Shown piece after piece: positions 33,683-43,698 of a stretch of DNA of 64,000 nt. The position numbers were made by a program, and so were the translations under genes. The stretch is from Pseudorasbora parva (taxonomy: Eukaryota; Chordata; Actinopteri; Cypriniformes; Gobionidae), in contig NC_090191.1 of NCBI RefSeq assembly GCF_024679245.1, positions 751,001 through 815,000 of the forward strand, read 5' to 3'. Below the pieces are notes generated by a model that did no database searches, was not told the DNA's origin, and saw only the letters and a list, made by a program, of their open reading frames with translations. Positions within the stretch are counted from its first letter, which is position 1. Each line of letters starts with the position of its first letter.

Positions 33683-35131
33683 ATGTCTACTGACACGCCT
33701 GCAGTATGCGTATACTCAGATACTGACGACGATGTCGTTCCGCCTTCTCCTCATCCAACCCGGCGCAGCTCGCGCATTCAGTGCCGCGGCTCGCCATGGG
33801 TAAGCTGGCCTTCGGAGGACATTGTCATAGCCGTGGAGGCTGCCGGTATTCCCATCAGCCGAAGTCTATCTAGAGAGGATCTACTGCACTTGGCCTTTAA
33901 TACTCTGGGCAATCCACCAGAACCTGCTTCTCCCAACCCAGCAACCGCTCCTGCACCGGGCCAGACGAAACAAGTCGGCAGGAAGAGAACCACTAAATCT
34001 TCGTCGCCACACCCAACAAAAAGAGCCACGCACCATCCTCAAGCTTCTACTTCGCTGGATCCAACCGAGCCCGCCGGAGTTAATGCCCAAATCCTTCAAG
34101 TCGTCAAAAGTCTCTCTAAAACCGTTAAGGCACTGGAATCAAAGATGTCGAAATTCGAACATTCCTTCAATAACTCCAACAACTCGGTCTCAGCTACAAA
34201 CGTCTCTGCTAACTCCCAGCTCCCTCAACCAGCCATCGGATCAAGCGACACATCAAACGGGCCTTCTACTTCTGCCCTGCCAACTTTTCTCCCGCCGACA
34301 GAGTCAACATTTCAGGAAGCTTCCCCAACACCCGAAACTTCCTCCTTCAACCTTGCTTCAGCAGTCCCAGCTCAGCCTTTCGGTAGGCGTTTCGTTTCTC
34401 CAGCCGCAGCCACAGTGTCCCCTCTCATTAGAGCGAACATTGTCCAAGGTAAGGACATTAACTTGGCTTCACTTCTGCTTCCCTCACCTGCCATTGACAG
34501 AAAAATGGTAGACTGTGGTGACGTGGCAGTGCTTCTCAAAACTTCCGATCCCAGACTAAACACGAATCTTTCTTTCGGCGAATTCGTCATCGCTTTCAGC
34601 CTTTACAGAGATATACTGTGCCAGGCTTTTCCCGATCGGAGGGAAGAGTTAGATCTGTATCTAGCTTTAATGGCTGACTTTAACCAAAGGTACGGGGGAA
34701 CCTTATTCTACGAATATCATAAATCCTTTTCAGCCAAATCCGCTTCCTTCATCTCGCTCTATAACTCCAGACTAGACTGGTCCGTCACCGACACGGACTT
34801 GCTCGTTCGCCATTTCGGTGGCCAAAAAATGCTGGCATGTTCCATTTGTAGCGCTCACGGACATTCGGCCTCACTCTGCCCGAAAGCATTTGCGAGTCAA
34901 GTGCCAGGTGCTGTCCAGGGTGCTGAAAACGTAAGGTTTCCACAAGAGATCAAGAAACGCTACGCTCCAGCTAGCTATGGTTTTCCTTGTACTAATTTCA
35001 ATGAATCTGTTTGTCCTTTTTCTCAATGCAAATTTGCTCACATCTGCAGCTTTTGCAAGGATCCCCACCCGAAATCGGTCTGCCCTCACCGGTACAAACC
35101 TCCAATCAGAGGGAGGGGGAGGAAATTCTAA
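33683..35131 (+). CDS. gag: Ngaro gag-like protein
   Basis: 482 residues, starting in a good context (GCCATGT). The N-terminal 150 residues are Pro/Ser/Thr-rich and basic (KRTTKSSSPHPTKR). A short possible coiled coil (VVKSLSKTVKALESKMSKFEH) follows, then a low-complexity Ser/Pro/Asn region. The C-terminal half, from about residue 260, is the conserved DIRS/Ngaro gag domain. Three zinc-binding clusters close the protein: a CX2CX4HX4C knuckle (CSICSAHGHSASLC), a CCCH-like FNESVCPFSQCKFAH, and CSFCKDPHPKSVCPH. It presumably packages the element RNA. The RT frame overlaps its last 120 bases in another frame. The whole frame is open. Confidence 0.9.
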   Translation: MSTDTPAVCVYSDTDDDVVPPSPHPTRRSSRIQCRGSPWVSWPSEDIVIAVEAAGIPISRSLSREDLLHLAFNTLGNPPEPASPNPATAPAPGQTKQVGRKRTTKSSSPHPTKRATHHPQASTSLDPTEPAGVNAQILQVVKSLSKTVKALESKMSKFEHSFNNSNNSVSATNVSANSQLPQPAIGSSDTSNGPSTSALPTFLPPTESTFQEASPTPETSSFNLASAVPAQPFGRRFVSPAAATVSPLIRANIVQGKDINLASLLLPSPAIDRKMVDCGDVAVLLKTSDPRLNTNLSFGEFVIAFSLYRDILCQAFPDRREELDLYLALMADFNQRYGGTLFYEYHKSFSAKSASFISLYNSRLDWSVTDTDLLVRHFGGQKMLACSICSAHGHSASLCPKAFASQVPGAVQGAENVRFPQEIKKRYAPASYGFPCTNFNESVCPFSQCKFAHICSFCKDPHPKSVCPHRYKPPIRGRGRKF

Positions 35132-36738
35132 AAAAGCACCCTTCAACCCCCATTAATATTTCTAAACTCTCTAAATATCTCTCTTCTCACCCTGACCCGA
35201 CTTTCGTCGATTACCTTATCACAGGTTTGTCACAGGGGTTTCGGGTGGGTATCCTCTCCCATCTCACCACCTCTTTTATAGCTAAGAACCTACAGTCAGC
35301 TATAAAAGAACCAGAAGTGGTATCTACTCTGCTAGAAAAAGAGGTTAATAAAGGTTATGTAATAGGCCCCTTCGCTTCTCCTCCTTTCTCGACTTTCCGG
35401 ATCAATTCCATCGGCATTGCAACGCGGAAATACTCCGGGAAAAAACGTCTAATTTTCGACATGTCCTCTCCGCATTCTGCCTCCACAGCGAGCGTTAACG
35501 AATGTATACCACTAACACCTTTTTCCCTTCATTATGCTTCAGTAGATAACGCTATACAACTAATCAAGGTCGCTGGCCAAGGAGCTTGGTTGGCTAAAGC
35601 TGATATTACCGATGCTTTTAAAACGATGCCAATACATCCTTCCGACTGGCCACTTTATGGCGTTAAATGGAATTCAAAATTTTATTTCGCAGTACGGCTC
35701 ACCTTCGGCTGCAGAAGTAGCCCCCACATCTTCAACAGCCTCTCCGAAGCATTGTGCTGGATCATGCTGAACGTCTGTAAGCTTCCATTCGTCTTACATT
35801 TACTCGATGATTTTCTGCTGATCGATTTTCCGTCTCAACATTCTTCAATTCTAGACGTCCTCAAACAGATTTTCAGCGACGTCGGCGTTCCCCTCTCCTC
35901 CGAAAAAACCATGGGTCCCTCCACTTCATTAGAATTTCTAGGAATTTCCCTCGACACAGTTTTAATGCAAGCCTCTCTTCCCTCTGAAAAGCTCGCAAGA
36001 ATTAGATCGTTCCTCGAATCTTTCTCATCACTACAAACTGTCTCTAAGCGTGACATGCTTTCGCTGCTCGGCCACCTCAATTTCGCCATGAGCATCATTC
36101 CCCAAGGCAGAGCTTTCATTTCTCGATTACTTACCTCGGCCCATTCAGTAGAAAAACTAAGCGACCAAATTTATCTAGACGAAGGGTGTCTGTCTGACAT
36201 TACATTTTGGAAGCGCTTGTTAAGCGAATGGAACGGTATTTCCTTTTTCTACCACGACATTTTCGAATCGTCCGTCGATTTACATTTATTCACAGACGCT
36301 GCCCCCTCTATCGGGTTCGGTGGTTTCTTCCAAGGAGAATGGTTTGCAGAGAAATGGCCAAACGATTTTCCTAAAACGCTATCCGGTTCAATTTCATCCG
36401 CGCTCTACGAGATTTACCCCATAGCCGTCGCTAGCATGATCTGGGGCCATTCATGGTCTCGCAAACGCATCTTGATGTTCTGCGACAACGAAGCCACAGT
36501 TGCCATCATCAACAAAGGCAGATCGTCTTGCCTTACCATTATGCCTTTAGTGAGACGGTTAATCTGGCAATCAGTTGTTTGTAATTTTATCATCAAAGCT
36601 GAACACATTTCTGGCCACTGTAATATTATTGCTGACGCGCTGTCTCGATTTCGGTTTCAGACTTTCAGACGGATCTGCCCGTTAGCCAAGCCGGACCCAG
36701 TACCCTGCCCTCCCCTAGCAGCAATAATTCTGGATTAA
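35011..36738 (+). CDS. Ngaro reverse transcriptase/RNase H
   Basis: A 575-residue open frame. The first Met lies inside the gag frame; the protein is probably reached by frameshifting or reinitiation near the gag end, with conserved sequence starting around residue 45. RT shows KKRLIFDMSSP, AKADITDAFKTMPIHP with the first catalytic Asp, LTFGCRSSPHIFN and LLDDFLLID with the Asp pair D266 and D267. RNase H shows LFTDAAPSIGFGGFF, ALYEIYPIAV, MFCDNEATVAIIN and GHCNIIADALSRF, giving the expected acidic residues. There are no internal stops, so the enzyme looks intact. The recombinase frame overlaps its last roughly 80-100 bases. Confidence 0.93.
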   Translation: MSFFSMQICSHLQLLQGSPPEIGLPSPVQTSNQREGEEILKKHPSTPINISKLSKYLSSHPDPTFVDYLITGLSQGFRVGILSHLTTSFIAKNLQSAIKEPEVVSTLLEKEVNKGYVIGPFASPPFSTFRINSIGIATRKYSGKKRLIFDMSSPHSASTASVNECIPLTPFSLHYASVDNAIQLIKVAGQGAWLAKADITDAFKTMPIHPSDWPLYGVKWNSKFYFAVRLTFGCRSSPHIFNSLSEALCWIMLNVCKLPFVLHLLDDFLLIDFPSQHSSILDVLKQIFSDVGVPLSSEKTMGPSTSLEFLGISLDTVLMQASLPSEKLARIRSFLESFSSLQTVSKRDMLSLLGHLNFAMSIIPQGRAFISRLLTSAHSVEKLSDQIYLDEGCLSDITFWKRLLSEWNGISFFYHDIFESSVDLHLFTDAAPSIGFGGFFQGEWFAEKWPNDFPKTLSGSISSALYEIYPIAVASMIWGHSWSRKRILMFCDNEATVAIINKGRSSCLTIMPLVRRLIWQSVVCNFIIKAEHISGHCNIIADALSRFRFQTFRRICPLAKPDPVPCPPLAAIILD

Positions 36739-36767
36739 ACGATCTGCTCAAATCGGCTAGGAGATAT

Positions 36768-37688
36768 ATGTCTAAAGGAGTCGCCCCCTCAACTTTCAAA
36801 GCTTACACGTCCGCATGGTCAGCTTTTTCTATGTTCTGTTTAGCCTTCCAAATCCCAGTATTTCCCATTTTAATTTCGACCGTTTGTTCCTTTCTCGTTT
36901 TCAATTTCGAAAATAGAAACCAAAAAATATCTTCCATCCGCCGACTCCTCGCAGGCATTCAATTCTATGCAAAAATAAATAATCCTAATTTTACAAGTCT
37001 CTTCTCCGAAACCTCCATTCGTTTACTCCTTAAAGGCTTAGCTAAATCCTCTATTAAACCGATCGATAAACGTCTGCCCATTACTCTGCCGTTGTTGCAT
37101 AAATTCATCAATTCCGTCCGCAACGGTCTCTTTTCCTTTTACATCAATATCTTGCTAGAAGCAGTGTTTCTAGCTGCTTTTTACGGCTTCATGCGTCCAG
37201 GCGAATTCTCTTCAGATACCAATACTTTCAATCCTTCTCGCGGTATTTCCTTTTCTTATATTCATTTCTCTCCTAATTGCTTCACTCTAATTCTTAAGCA
37301 TTCAAAAACCGACGCCCAAAGCTCCGGCGTCACCTTATCTTTCCCTAAAATCAATAACAAATTTTGCCCATTTACATCCATGGTTAAATTTCTTAAAATC
37401 CGCCCTAAAACTTCTAACGTTACCCCTCTCTTTATCTTACCTAACGGTGCACCTCTTTCAAAAGGCTGGTTCAGAACCCATTTAAACTCTGTCGTTAAAA
37501 GCTGCAGTCTATCCCCCTCTCTCTACACCGGCCACTCATTCAGAATTGGGGCAGCTACCACAGCAGCTGAACGAGGAATCCCCACGTCAGCCATCAAGAT
37601 TCTGGGTAGGTGATCTTCCTCGGCCTTCGAATCATACATAAGACCAGATTCTAACACCATTCTTCAAGCTCAGCAAGCTCTACAGTAA
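36768..37688 (+). pseudogene. Ngaro tyrosine recombinase with a premature stop before the catalytic Tyr
   Basis: The element's integration enzyme, acting through a Tyr-DNA intermediate instead of a DDE integrase. The frame is open upstream of the Met at 36768 and overlaps the RT end, so the true start may be earlier. A SAM-like N-terminal domain starts at VAPSTFKAYTSAWSAF. The catalytic domain has the first Arg in FYGFMRPGEF and the HxxR pair in GHSFRIGAAT. After ILGR there is TGA at 37611-37613 where relatives normally have Trp (TGG). Reading on in the same frame gives SSSAFESYIRPD, with the catalytic Tyr at 37635-37637, and the next stop, TAA, at 37686-37688. A single base change therefore separates this copy from a full-length enzyme. 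Confidence 0.88.
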
Positions 37689-37875
37689 CTATAAGGTAAA
37701 TTTCTATGCAACTACTGGTGGTGGTGTCGTTATTTATTCATCCCGTTATATTATCACAGCCAGCACTCCTCAACGACTCTCTAGTCATCTCATGTGTGGC
37801 CTAGCGGCTCTGTTCAATGTGGCCTCGTCTCTATGTGGCTGTAGCAGCCGTTGTGCCTTCGTTACATGTTCGATT

Positions 37876-38041
37876 ATAAAAAGTAAATAAATAAGTAAAT
37901 AAATTAAAATAAATAAATAAATAATAATTATAATAATAATAATAAAATAAAAATAATAAAAAATAAATATCAATAAATAAATATAAAAATATATAAAAAA
38001 AATAAATAAAAAAAATAAATAAATTAAATTAATAAATAAAT
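37876..38041. repeat. A/T-only low-complexity tract (AAAT/AAT-rich)
   Basis: About 165 bases composed almost solely of A and T, with AAATAAATAAAT and AATAATAATAAT runs, inside the Ngaro 3' region. The minus-strand frame through it is an artefact. Confidence 0.93.
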
Positions 38042-39185
38042 CCATATATTTATGCGATATTCATGTTACATGTGGTCTACTGTGACCGTGTAGCCTAATG
38101 TGGCCTTGTCTCGTGGTCTTGTGGCCTTCATGGCATGGTTAAATGTGGCCTAGCGGCTTTTGTCTCGTTGGCCTCATTCAGTGTGGCTTAGTAGCCTTGT
38201 GGCCCAGCAAAGAAAAGGGGCCTAGTCTCTATATCAGTCTCATGGTACATATTGCCTCGTGCCACGTCCGGCCTTCATGACCATGTTTCGTGTGGCTTAA
38301 CAGCCGTCGTCTGTACGTCTTGTCTAAATGTGGAATCATGGCCGAGGAAACGGTCTATGTTCTGTGTGGTCTACTGTGACCGTGTAGCCTAATGTGGCCT
38401 TGTCTCGTGGTCTTGTGGCCTTCATGGCATGGTTAAATGTGGCCTAGTAGCCTTGTCTTAAGTATGTCTGTCTATGTGTGGCATTAGTGGCCTTGTGGCC
38501 ACGTGGGCCTCGTGTTTATGTGGGGCTTGGCGCCTTGTGGCATATGTTTGCCTCGTCCTTCAAAAAGATGCCTAATCGGCCAGTAAAAAAGGCCCCTCTG
38601 GGGCATATGTTCAATGTGGCTTAGATGCCGGTGTTTGCGTGGTCTGTCTACGTGTTGCCCTAGTGGCTTGGTCTCGTCCTTAAAAGATGCCAAGTCGGCC
38701 AGTCGCCCCTCGGGGCATAGGTTATGTGTGGTCTTAGACCCATATCATTTTGCTCTATTAAGGAAGCGCTGTTTCATTTAGCCAAGTGGCTTCGTTCATG
38801 TACTGTCCAGTCCACCTCGTCTATATGTGGCATTAGCAGCCGTTGTGGCTTAGACGCCTCATCTCTGTGGTCTGTAGATGCTGTGTGGCTCATCAGAGCC
38901 TCGTCTCTGTGGTCTATAAAGGCCATGTGGTCCAATGAGGCCAGAATTTGTGTTGTACGGCCCTAGGTGGCCTGCTATATGTGGTCCAATGTGACCTGTT
39001 TATTACTTTTGCCAAAGCGGCTGTTCTAATGGTCCAATGAGGCCTTGTCTCTGTGTTCGTGGTCCAATGCGGCCTGTTTATTATTTTTGCCAAAGCGGCA
39101 GTACAGATGGTCCATGAGGCCTCATCTCTGTGTTCAATGGTCCAATGAGGCCTTGTTCTGTGTTTTCCTAGGAGTGAACTGGCAA

Positions 39186-39186
<1 letters not shown>

Positions 39187-39216
<30 letters not shown>
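39187..39216. repeat. Poly(A) run
   Basis: About 30 consecutive A residues within the Ngaro 3' repeat region, following CTAGGAGTGAACTGGCAAAT. Confidence 0.9.
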
Positions 39217-39218
<2 letters not shown>

Positions 39219-39689
39219 CCGCTTGTCTGCGTGGTGAAATGCGGCCCGTTTATTATTTTGCCAAAGCGGCTGTACAGATGGTCCAATGAGGCCTTGTCTT
39301 TGTGTTTTCCTAGGAGTAACTGGTAAATGTTATATAATAATAATAAAAATAAAAAAATATAAAAAAATTCTAAGCCATAGGCATGCTGTATCTTTTCTCC
39401 TTTTACTTCTATTATATAATTACTTCATTCTCTATTTCAGGAATCCCAAGATTTTAGACCGGTGGGTATAATCATTTACCAACTTTTGGGGGTTGGCGGG
39501 CCCCGTCCCGGTGGATTTACACTCCACCCATTTTTGGGGGTCGGCTGCGCCCCTGCCCTCGTCTTCAGGCAGGAATTGCAGATCCGAGACCCTCGGATTA
39601 TGCTCTTCGGACGGGGCCTACGCCAAAATGACTCTGTACACTATCAGCTTGCTGAGCTGTTAATAAATGCACTACCCAGATAGCATGGT

Positions 39690-39910
39690 GACATTGATTC
39701 AATGTTGAAATTTCATCAGAATCATCATTTTGGTTGAGGTTGAAATTTCAATGCTAAGTAATATTGGATCAATGTTGAAAATTCAATGCTAAAACCATAC
39801 TGGACCAATGTTGAAAATTCACTGCTAAATAATATTGGATCAATGTTGATAATTCCATGCTTTTCAGTGTTGAAAAGACAAACATTGAATCAATGCTGAA
39901 GTTTGGTCAG
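39690..39910. repeat. Left subterminal degenerate repeats of the TIR element
   Basis: ATTGGATCAATGTTGAAAATTCAATGCTAA-like units of about 45-50 bp occur four to five times with divergence. Confidence 0.7.
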
Positions 39911-40439
39911 CTTATTTCTCCACTGGTGAGGCTTACGGTCAATCTATCTGTCACATTATTCAACATGTTAAGGCAAGTCCAAATCAATTGGGTACATTTG
40001 TGTGAATGTGAGCACATTTATTATCCTCAAAGGATACGATGAGTACACCAACGAGTATGTGGATTCACAAAGAATACATAAATGTAAATTTTGTAATTGT
40101 AAGCCTTTCTTTAAATTTTTCTGGAAGAGTTAAAATTGTATGCGTGTTTGATTTCTGACTCTTCCAATAAGAAAGCTGTAAAAACTATGAATCTTTTTAA
40201 AAGGTATATTATTTTCCTGCTTACTGGCATGTAATGTTGTCACTCTGTTATTATAATAAAAAATGTTAAAATAAAATAAAATAAAAAACAAAGAACTTCT
40301 ACCATAAATTTAGTCTATCAGTTTTAAATAAATAAAAATGTAGCCTATTATCATTATTTAAATCATGTAGAATGTACATGTATTTCATTATTTATCTAAA
40401 GAATACAGAGTTAATAAAGAATTTAGAATATGTGTCCCT

Positions 40440-40578
40440 ATCGAATGCGCCACAATCCAATCCAGCAGGTGGCGGTAATGCACCTTCAAGACATCCACCA
40501 ATCAGATCAAAGCAAGCGCAGCTGAACAGACTTCAATCGCGAAAAAGAGACACAGGACAACGACCATGTTTTTTAGAG
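40440..40578 (+). other. Candidate first exon within the TIR element
   Basis: Non-repetitive sequence ending in CGACCATGTTTTTTAGAG followed by a strong donor GTAAGTGG at 40579. The ATG is at 40566-40568. A CTCF-like site lies upstream. The end of this exon is in the right phase to join the acceptor at 41728/41729, giving a predicted peptide of only about 30 residues, so a noncoding RNA is as likely. The 5' limit is not defined. Confidence 0.35.
40462..40477 (+). promoter_or_regulatory. CTCF-like motif
   Basis: CCAGCAGGTGGCGGTA closely matches the core CTCF consensus CCASYAGRKGGCRS. It lies about 100 bases before the candidate exon 1 end. The match is to sequence only. Confidence 0.45.
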
Positions 40579-40874
40579 GTAAGTGGCCTACAAAAATATA
40601 TTTATAAAATTCATCTCAATTTTAATTTAGTGTTTTCATTCATCTTTATGTTTTACAACTTGTGTGCTTCTCCTGAGAGTTTTAGTGAACTGCAATGTTA
40701 ATAATAGTCACATGAGCGCCTCGTAAGTTACACAACCAACGGCCAGGATAATCTTAATACATTGAGTTTCAGTTTGTTTTTCACCATATCATATTTGTAT
40801 TCATTTTTTTTTCTTAAGATTGGCATATATACTGTGAATTGCGTCCGAATTCTGACTCTTGCAACTCATACAGT

Positions 40875-40948
40875 CATTGACTTGTGAGTAGATCCTATTT
40901 GATTGATTTGGATTTTGAGGCCATATAGGATCGACTCACAAGTCAATG
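40875..40948. other. 24-bp-stem perfect-type hairpin in the candidate intron
   Basis: The left arm 40875-40898 and the right arm 40925-40948 are inverted repeats over 24 bases with one mismatch; the loop is 26 bases. The left arm begins CATTGACTTGTGAGT. It could fold as RNA into a long microRNA-precursor-like hairpin, or be a small palindromic insertion. Confidence 0.8.
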
Positions 40949-41728
40949 AATGGCGCGGATCCACAAACGTATCTTACTCGTTGCACACACAGATGAATCA
41001 TTTTGAATCATCCTATATTCGTCCAGTGTATAAACGAGAGGCGATCAGAAGGTTAGATGAATTTCTGGCTTGTCAGTAATTGTGTTCGCCACTCGTGAGA
41101 GTATCTCACAGCTGAAGCAGAGCTAGAACTGATTGACCTGTTAGCACAGTGAGGGGAAATACAATCAGCTCGTAGATCTGCCTCAGCTGCAAGATATCAT
41201 CATGAGAGCAGATCACAATTACATCATTACAGCTTAATCTTTAATGCAGCAAGAAAAAAGAAAAGAAAAGAGTGAGATCTTTTAGTTCTTTAGGCAGCTA
41301 TATCAAACTACAGAAATTTAGTAAACAGTTGTGCCTCCAGTTCGTGTTGTAAATGGAAAAAAAATCTCTTCCAAACCACCATGTAGCCTATACAGCTCCT
41401 CTTTTATTTTCTTAATTTAGCTATTTGGTCATTCATTTACTTGTTTCATTTTCACACTTTATTTATTTACTATTAAATACAATAATATTATTAGATAAAA
41501 CACCGGATATAGTCACTTTGCTTTTTCATTCATTGTGTGTCTGCAGGTCCTTTAAAGTCTATTTTAAAATGCATTAATAGTCCTGAATTTAATGTTACCG
41601 TTTTAACTGGGATATCAAGATTTTGATAAAATGAAGTTTTATAGTACTTCTTCATTTTGTAGTACGCTATATTTGTAATGTATAATTAATCACATTTCCA
41701 AATATTTACAAACTTCTTGTTGTTTTAG

Positions 41729-42060
41729 ATGCCGTGAATGCTGATAATAAGAGGCATCAGAGTTTATCTTTGCTGGGACGGTGCAGAACTGTCTCCATTA
41801 CAACCTGAAAGGCTTCGGGGCATTGCTCATGGTGGAACCCCCTGAGTTTGGAGTATTTCATTCTTTCAGTAGTACTGTGTCATTTCTGTATTTATTGGCA
41901 AGTTTACATTTGTATTTACTTCCATTCTGCAGATGCACGTTGTCATGTTTTTCCAGGCTCTTCTCATTTGTGTCATAAATTCAGATGTAATTGTTTCAAG
42001 TCAATGTGAGATTTCCTGTTGTAACTGTGGGGGCATAAATAAAGACATTTGCATGTAAAC
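41729..42060 (+). other. Candidate terminal exon with polyadenylation signal
   Basis: A polypyrimidine-type acceptor (TTCTTGTTGTTTTAG) precedes 41729. Joined to the exon ending at 40578, the frame stops at the TGA at 41806-41808. AATAAA is at 42038-42043, followed by ACATTTGCATG and a GT-poor region. The exon is non-repetitive compared with the surrounding subterminal repeats. Confidence 0.35.
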
Positions 42061-42198
42061 TGAAGGATGTTATTTACTTTGAGTGACTTTTTGATGCAAA
42101 ATAATATCGACTACAGCCACACATGGTCTCAGATTAAAATGAATAAAATAAAGAGACAAATTAACTGGCATAGAATCCTGCTGTACATAAAGCAAGAT

Positions 42199-42539
42199 TG
42201 ATCTATTTTTCATTGTTGAAATAACATTATTTCAGGGTGCAAACCTGATGAAAAATCAATGTTATATTTCAATATTGATTCAATGATATTTTGATTGATG
42301 CATTAACATTGATTCAACATTGATTCACTTAAATAAGTGGTTTAATTTTAGTTGGAAAACTATTGATTTTAAGCCCAACTTGATCTATTTTTCATCATTG
42401 AAATAACATTATTTCAGGGTGCAAACCTGATGAAAAATCAACATTCTCAACATTGACATCTCAACATTGATTCAATGATATTTTAGTTGATGCATTAACA
42501 TTGATTCAACGCTGATTCACTGTTTGTCTGCTATCTGGG
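42199..42539. repeat. Right subterminal repeat of the TIR element, two units of about 180 bp
   Basis: CATTGAAATAACATTATTTC, then AGGGTGCAAACCTGATGAAAA and CATTGATTCAATGATATTTT occur twice in tandem about 180 bp apart, ending with the TIR. Confidence 0.85.
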
Positions 42540-43698
42540 TATTGTTAATATATTTCTCCCCGAGTCTTTCTGGTAGAAATAAAATTAATTTTTATTTTTA
42601 TTTTATTTTATAAACGGCAACGGTGTTTGTTTACTGCAGCTCGGAAAAGATCCGCGTCGTGCATGCACATGCGTTCATATGCTCGTGCACGAAATGAAAC
42701 GTGTATTTTCCATCAGAAATATCCGTGTGGATACCAGACCGACAGAACAATATATGGGCGTGATGGTCCTCCTCCTCATCATAAGTGCACATAGGCTACA
42801 TAACAAGACAATGATTATAGTCTTAGTCAATGTTTAGTTACAACTCTAAACTACTGCACAAATTATGCAAGATGGAAATAAATGTATCAATCAATCAATC
42901 AACTTTATTTATATAGCGCTTTTACAATCACGATTGTGTCAAAGCAGCTTCACAGTGTCAAACAGGATAATATTGCGACAAAATTAGATTTGGCTGTACA
43001 GTCGTTCTGGAGTAAACAGTGATGTTATCAGCTTATTTTAATTTATCATAGAGAGACAATGTTGGCAGATCAGTATTATAGTTTATAGAATTAAATAAGA
43101 CCTAATTCATACATTTTATTTGTATATTTAGTTGAATAACTTTAATCATATTTTTAGTGTCCCCAACTGAGCAAGCCAAGCCAAAGGTGACAGTGGCAAG
43201 GAACCAAAACTCCATCGGGGCGTGATGGAGAAAAATAAACCTTGGGAGAAACCAGACTCAGTCGGGGTGCCAGTTCTCCTCTGGCCTATTAACACACCGT
43301 GTAAGATTATTATTCTTATATAAATATAAATTTCAGGGTATCACGCAAGAGACAGATTTATTTGGAAATAAATGATGGGATGGTGCGTCGATTACACAAG
43401 AGTATGAATACATGAAAGATCGTAATTATTGCGCCGAAGACGGGTTTTGAGCATGTTGTGCCGGTGAGGCAAATTCAGAGGAGACACCAATTGACACGGC
43501 TCAGCAGACACTCCAGGATGAGCTGGTCATGTCCAGGCAGGTCCACCATCCGATCCGGACAGGGCCTAGATCCGGGATAAACCTCGGGATAAACAGAGAG
43601 ACTAACATTAGCGTAGATGCCACTCTTTTTATGATGTAACGAGTACATCAGGTGTTATGGGAAGTGTTCCCGGTTCCGGCTGACCTAGTTAATGCAGC

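Larger units (their letters stand above)
33480..39670 (+). mobile_element. Ngaro-type (DIRS order) tyrosine-recombinase retrotransposon
   Basis: Three consecutive frames, gag, RT/RNase H and tyrosine recombinase, in that order, with no aspartic protease and no DDE integrase, define a DIRS-order element. The lack of a methyltransferase domain and the recombinase in last position fit Ngaro rather than DIRS1. A TATA box and leader precede gag. About 1.9 kb of repetitive noncoding DNA follows the recombinase, where Ngaro elements carry their split direct repeats. The exact outer ends are uncertain; the right limit is set by the TIR element starting at 39675. Confidence 0.87.
37689..39670. repeat. 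Repetitive 3' noncoding region of the Ngaro element
   Basis: TGTGGCCTAGTAGCC-like words recur throughout 37790-38970. An 86-bp block starting TGTGGTCTACTGTGACCGTG occurs at 38071 and again at 38365, 294 bp apart. From 38999 a longer unit (TTTATTATTTTTGCCAAAGC followed by GGTCCAATGAGGCC) is repeated at 39075 and 39249. TGTTTTCCTAGGAGT followed by A-rich DNA occurs near 39163 and 39303. The final 250 bp (39430-39670) are GC-rich and not repetitive. Ngaro elements end in split direct repeats, but I could not pair these with the 5' end by eye. Confidence 0.7.
39675..42539. mobile_element. TIR DNA element with TA target duplication (2865 bp)
   Basis: The ends CCCAGATAGCA and TGCTATCTGGG are perfect 11-bp inverted repeats, each flanked by TA (39673-39674 and 42540-42541). 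The subterminal regions are built from words around AACATTGATTCAATG and TTGAAATTTCAATGCTAA, diverged and repeated. No transposase frame is present. The middle part, about 40.4-42.1 kb, is non-repetitive and carries what looks like a two-exon transcription unit. Superfamily not determined. Confidence 0.78.

Noticed and set aside
33778..34590. Minus- and plus-strand frames of 72-142 residues within the gag region
   Set aside because: Shadows of the intact 482-residue gag frame in other frames.
37785..38045. 86-residue minus-strand hydrophobic protein
   Set aside because: It comes from an A/T-only low-complexity tract read as Phe/Ile/Leu/Tyr codons.
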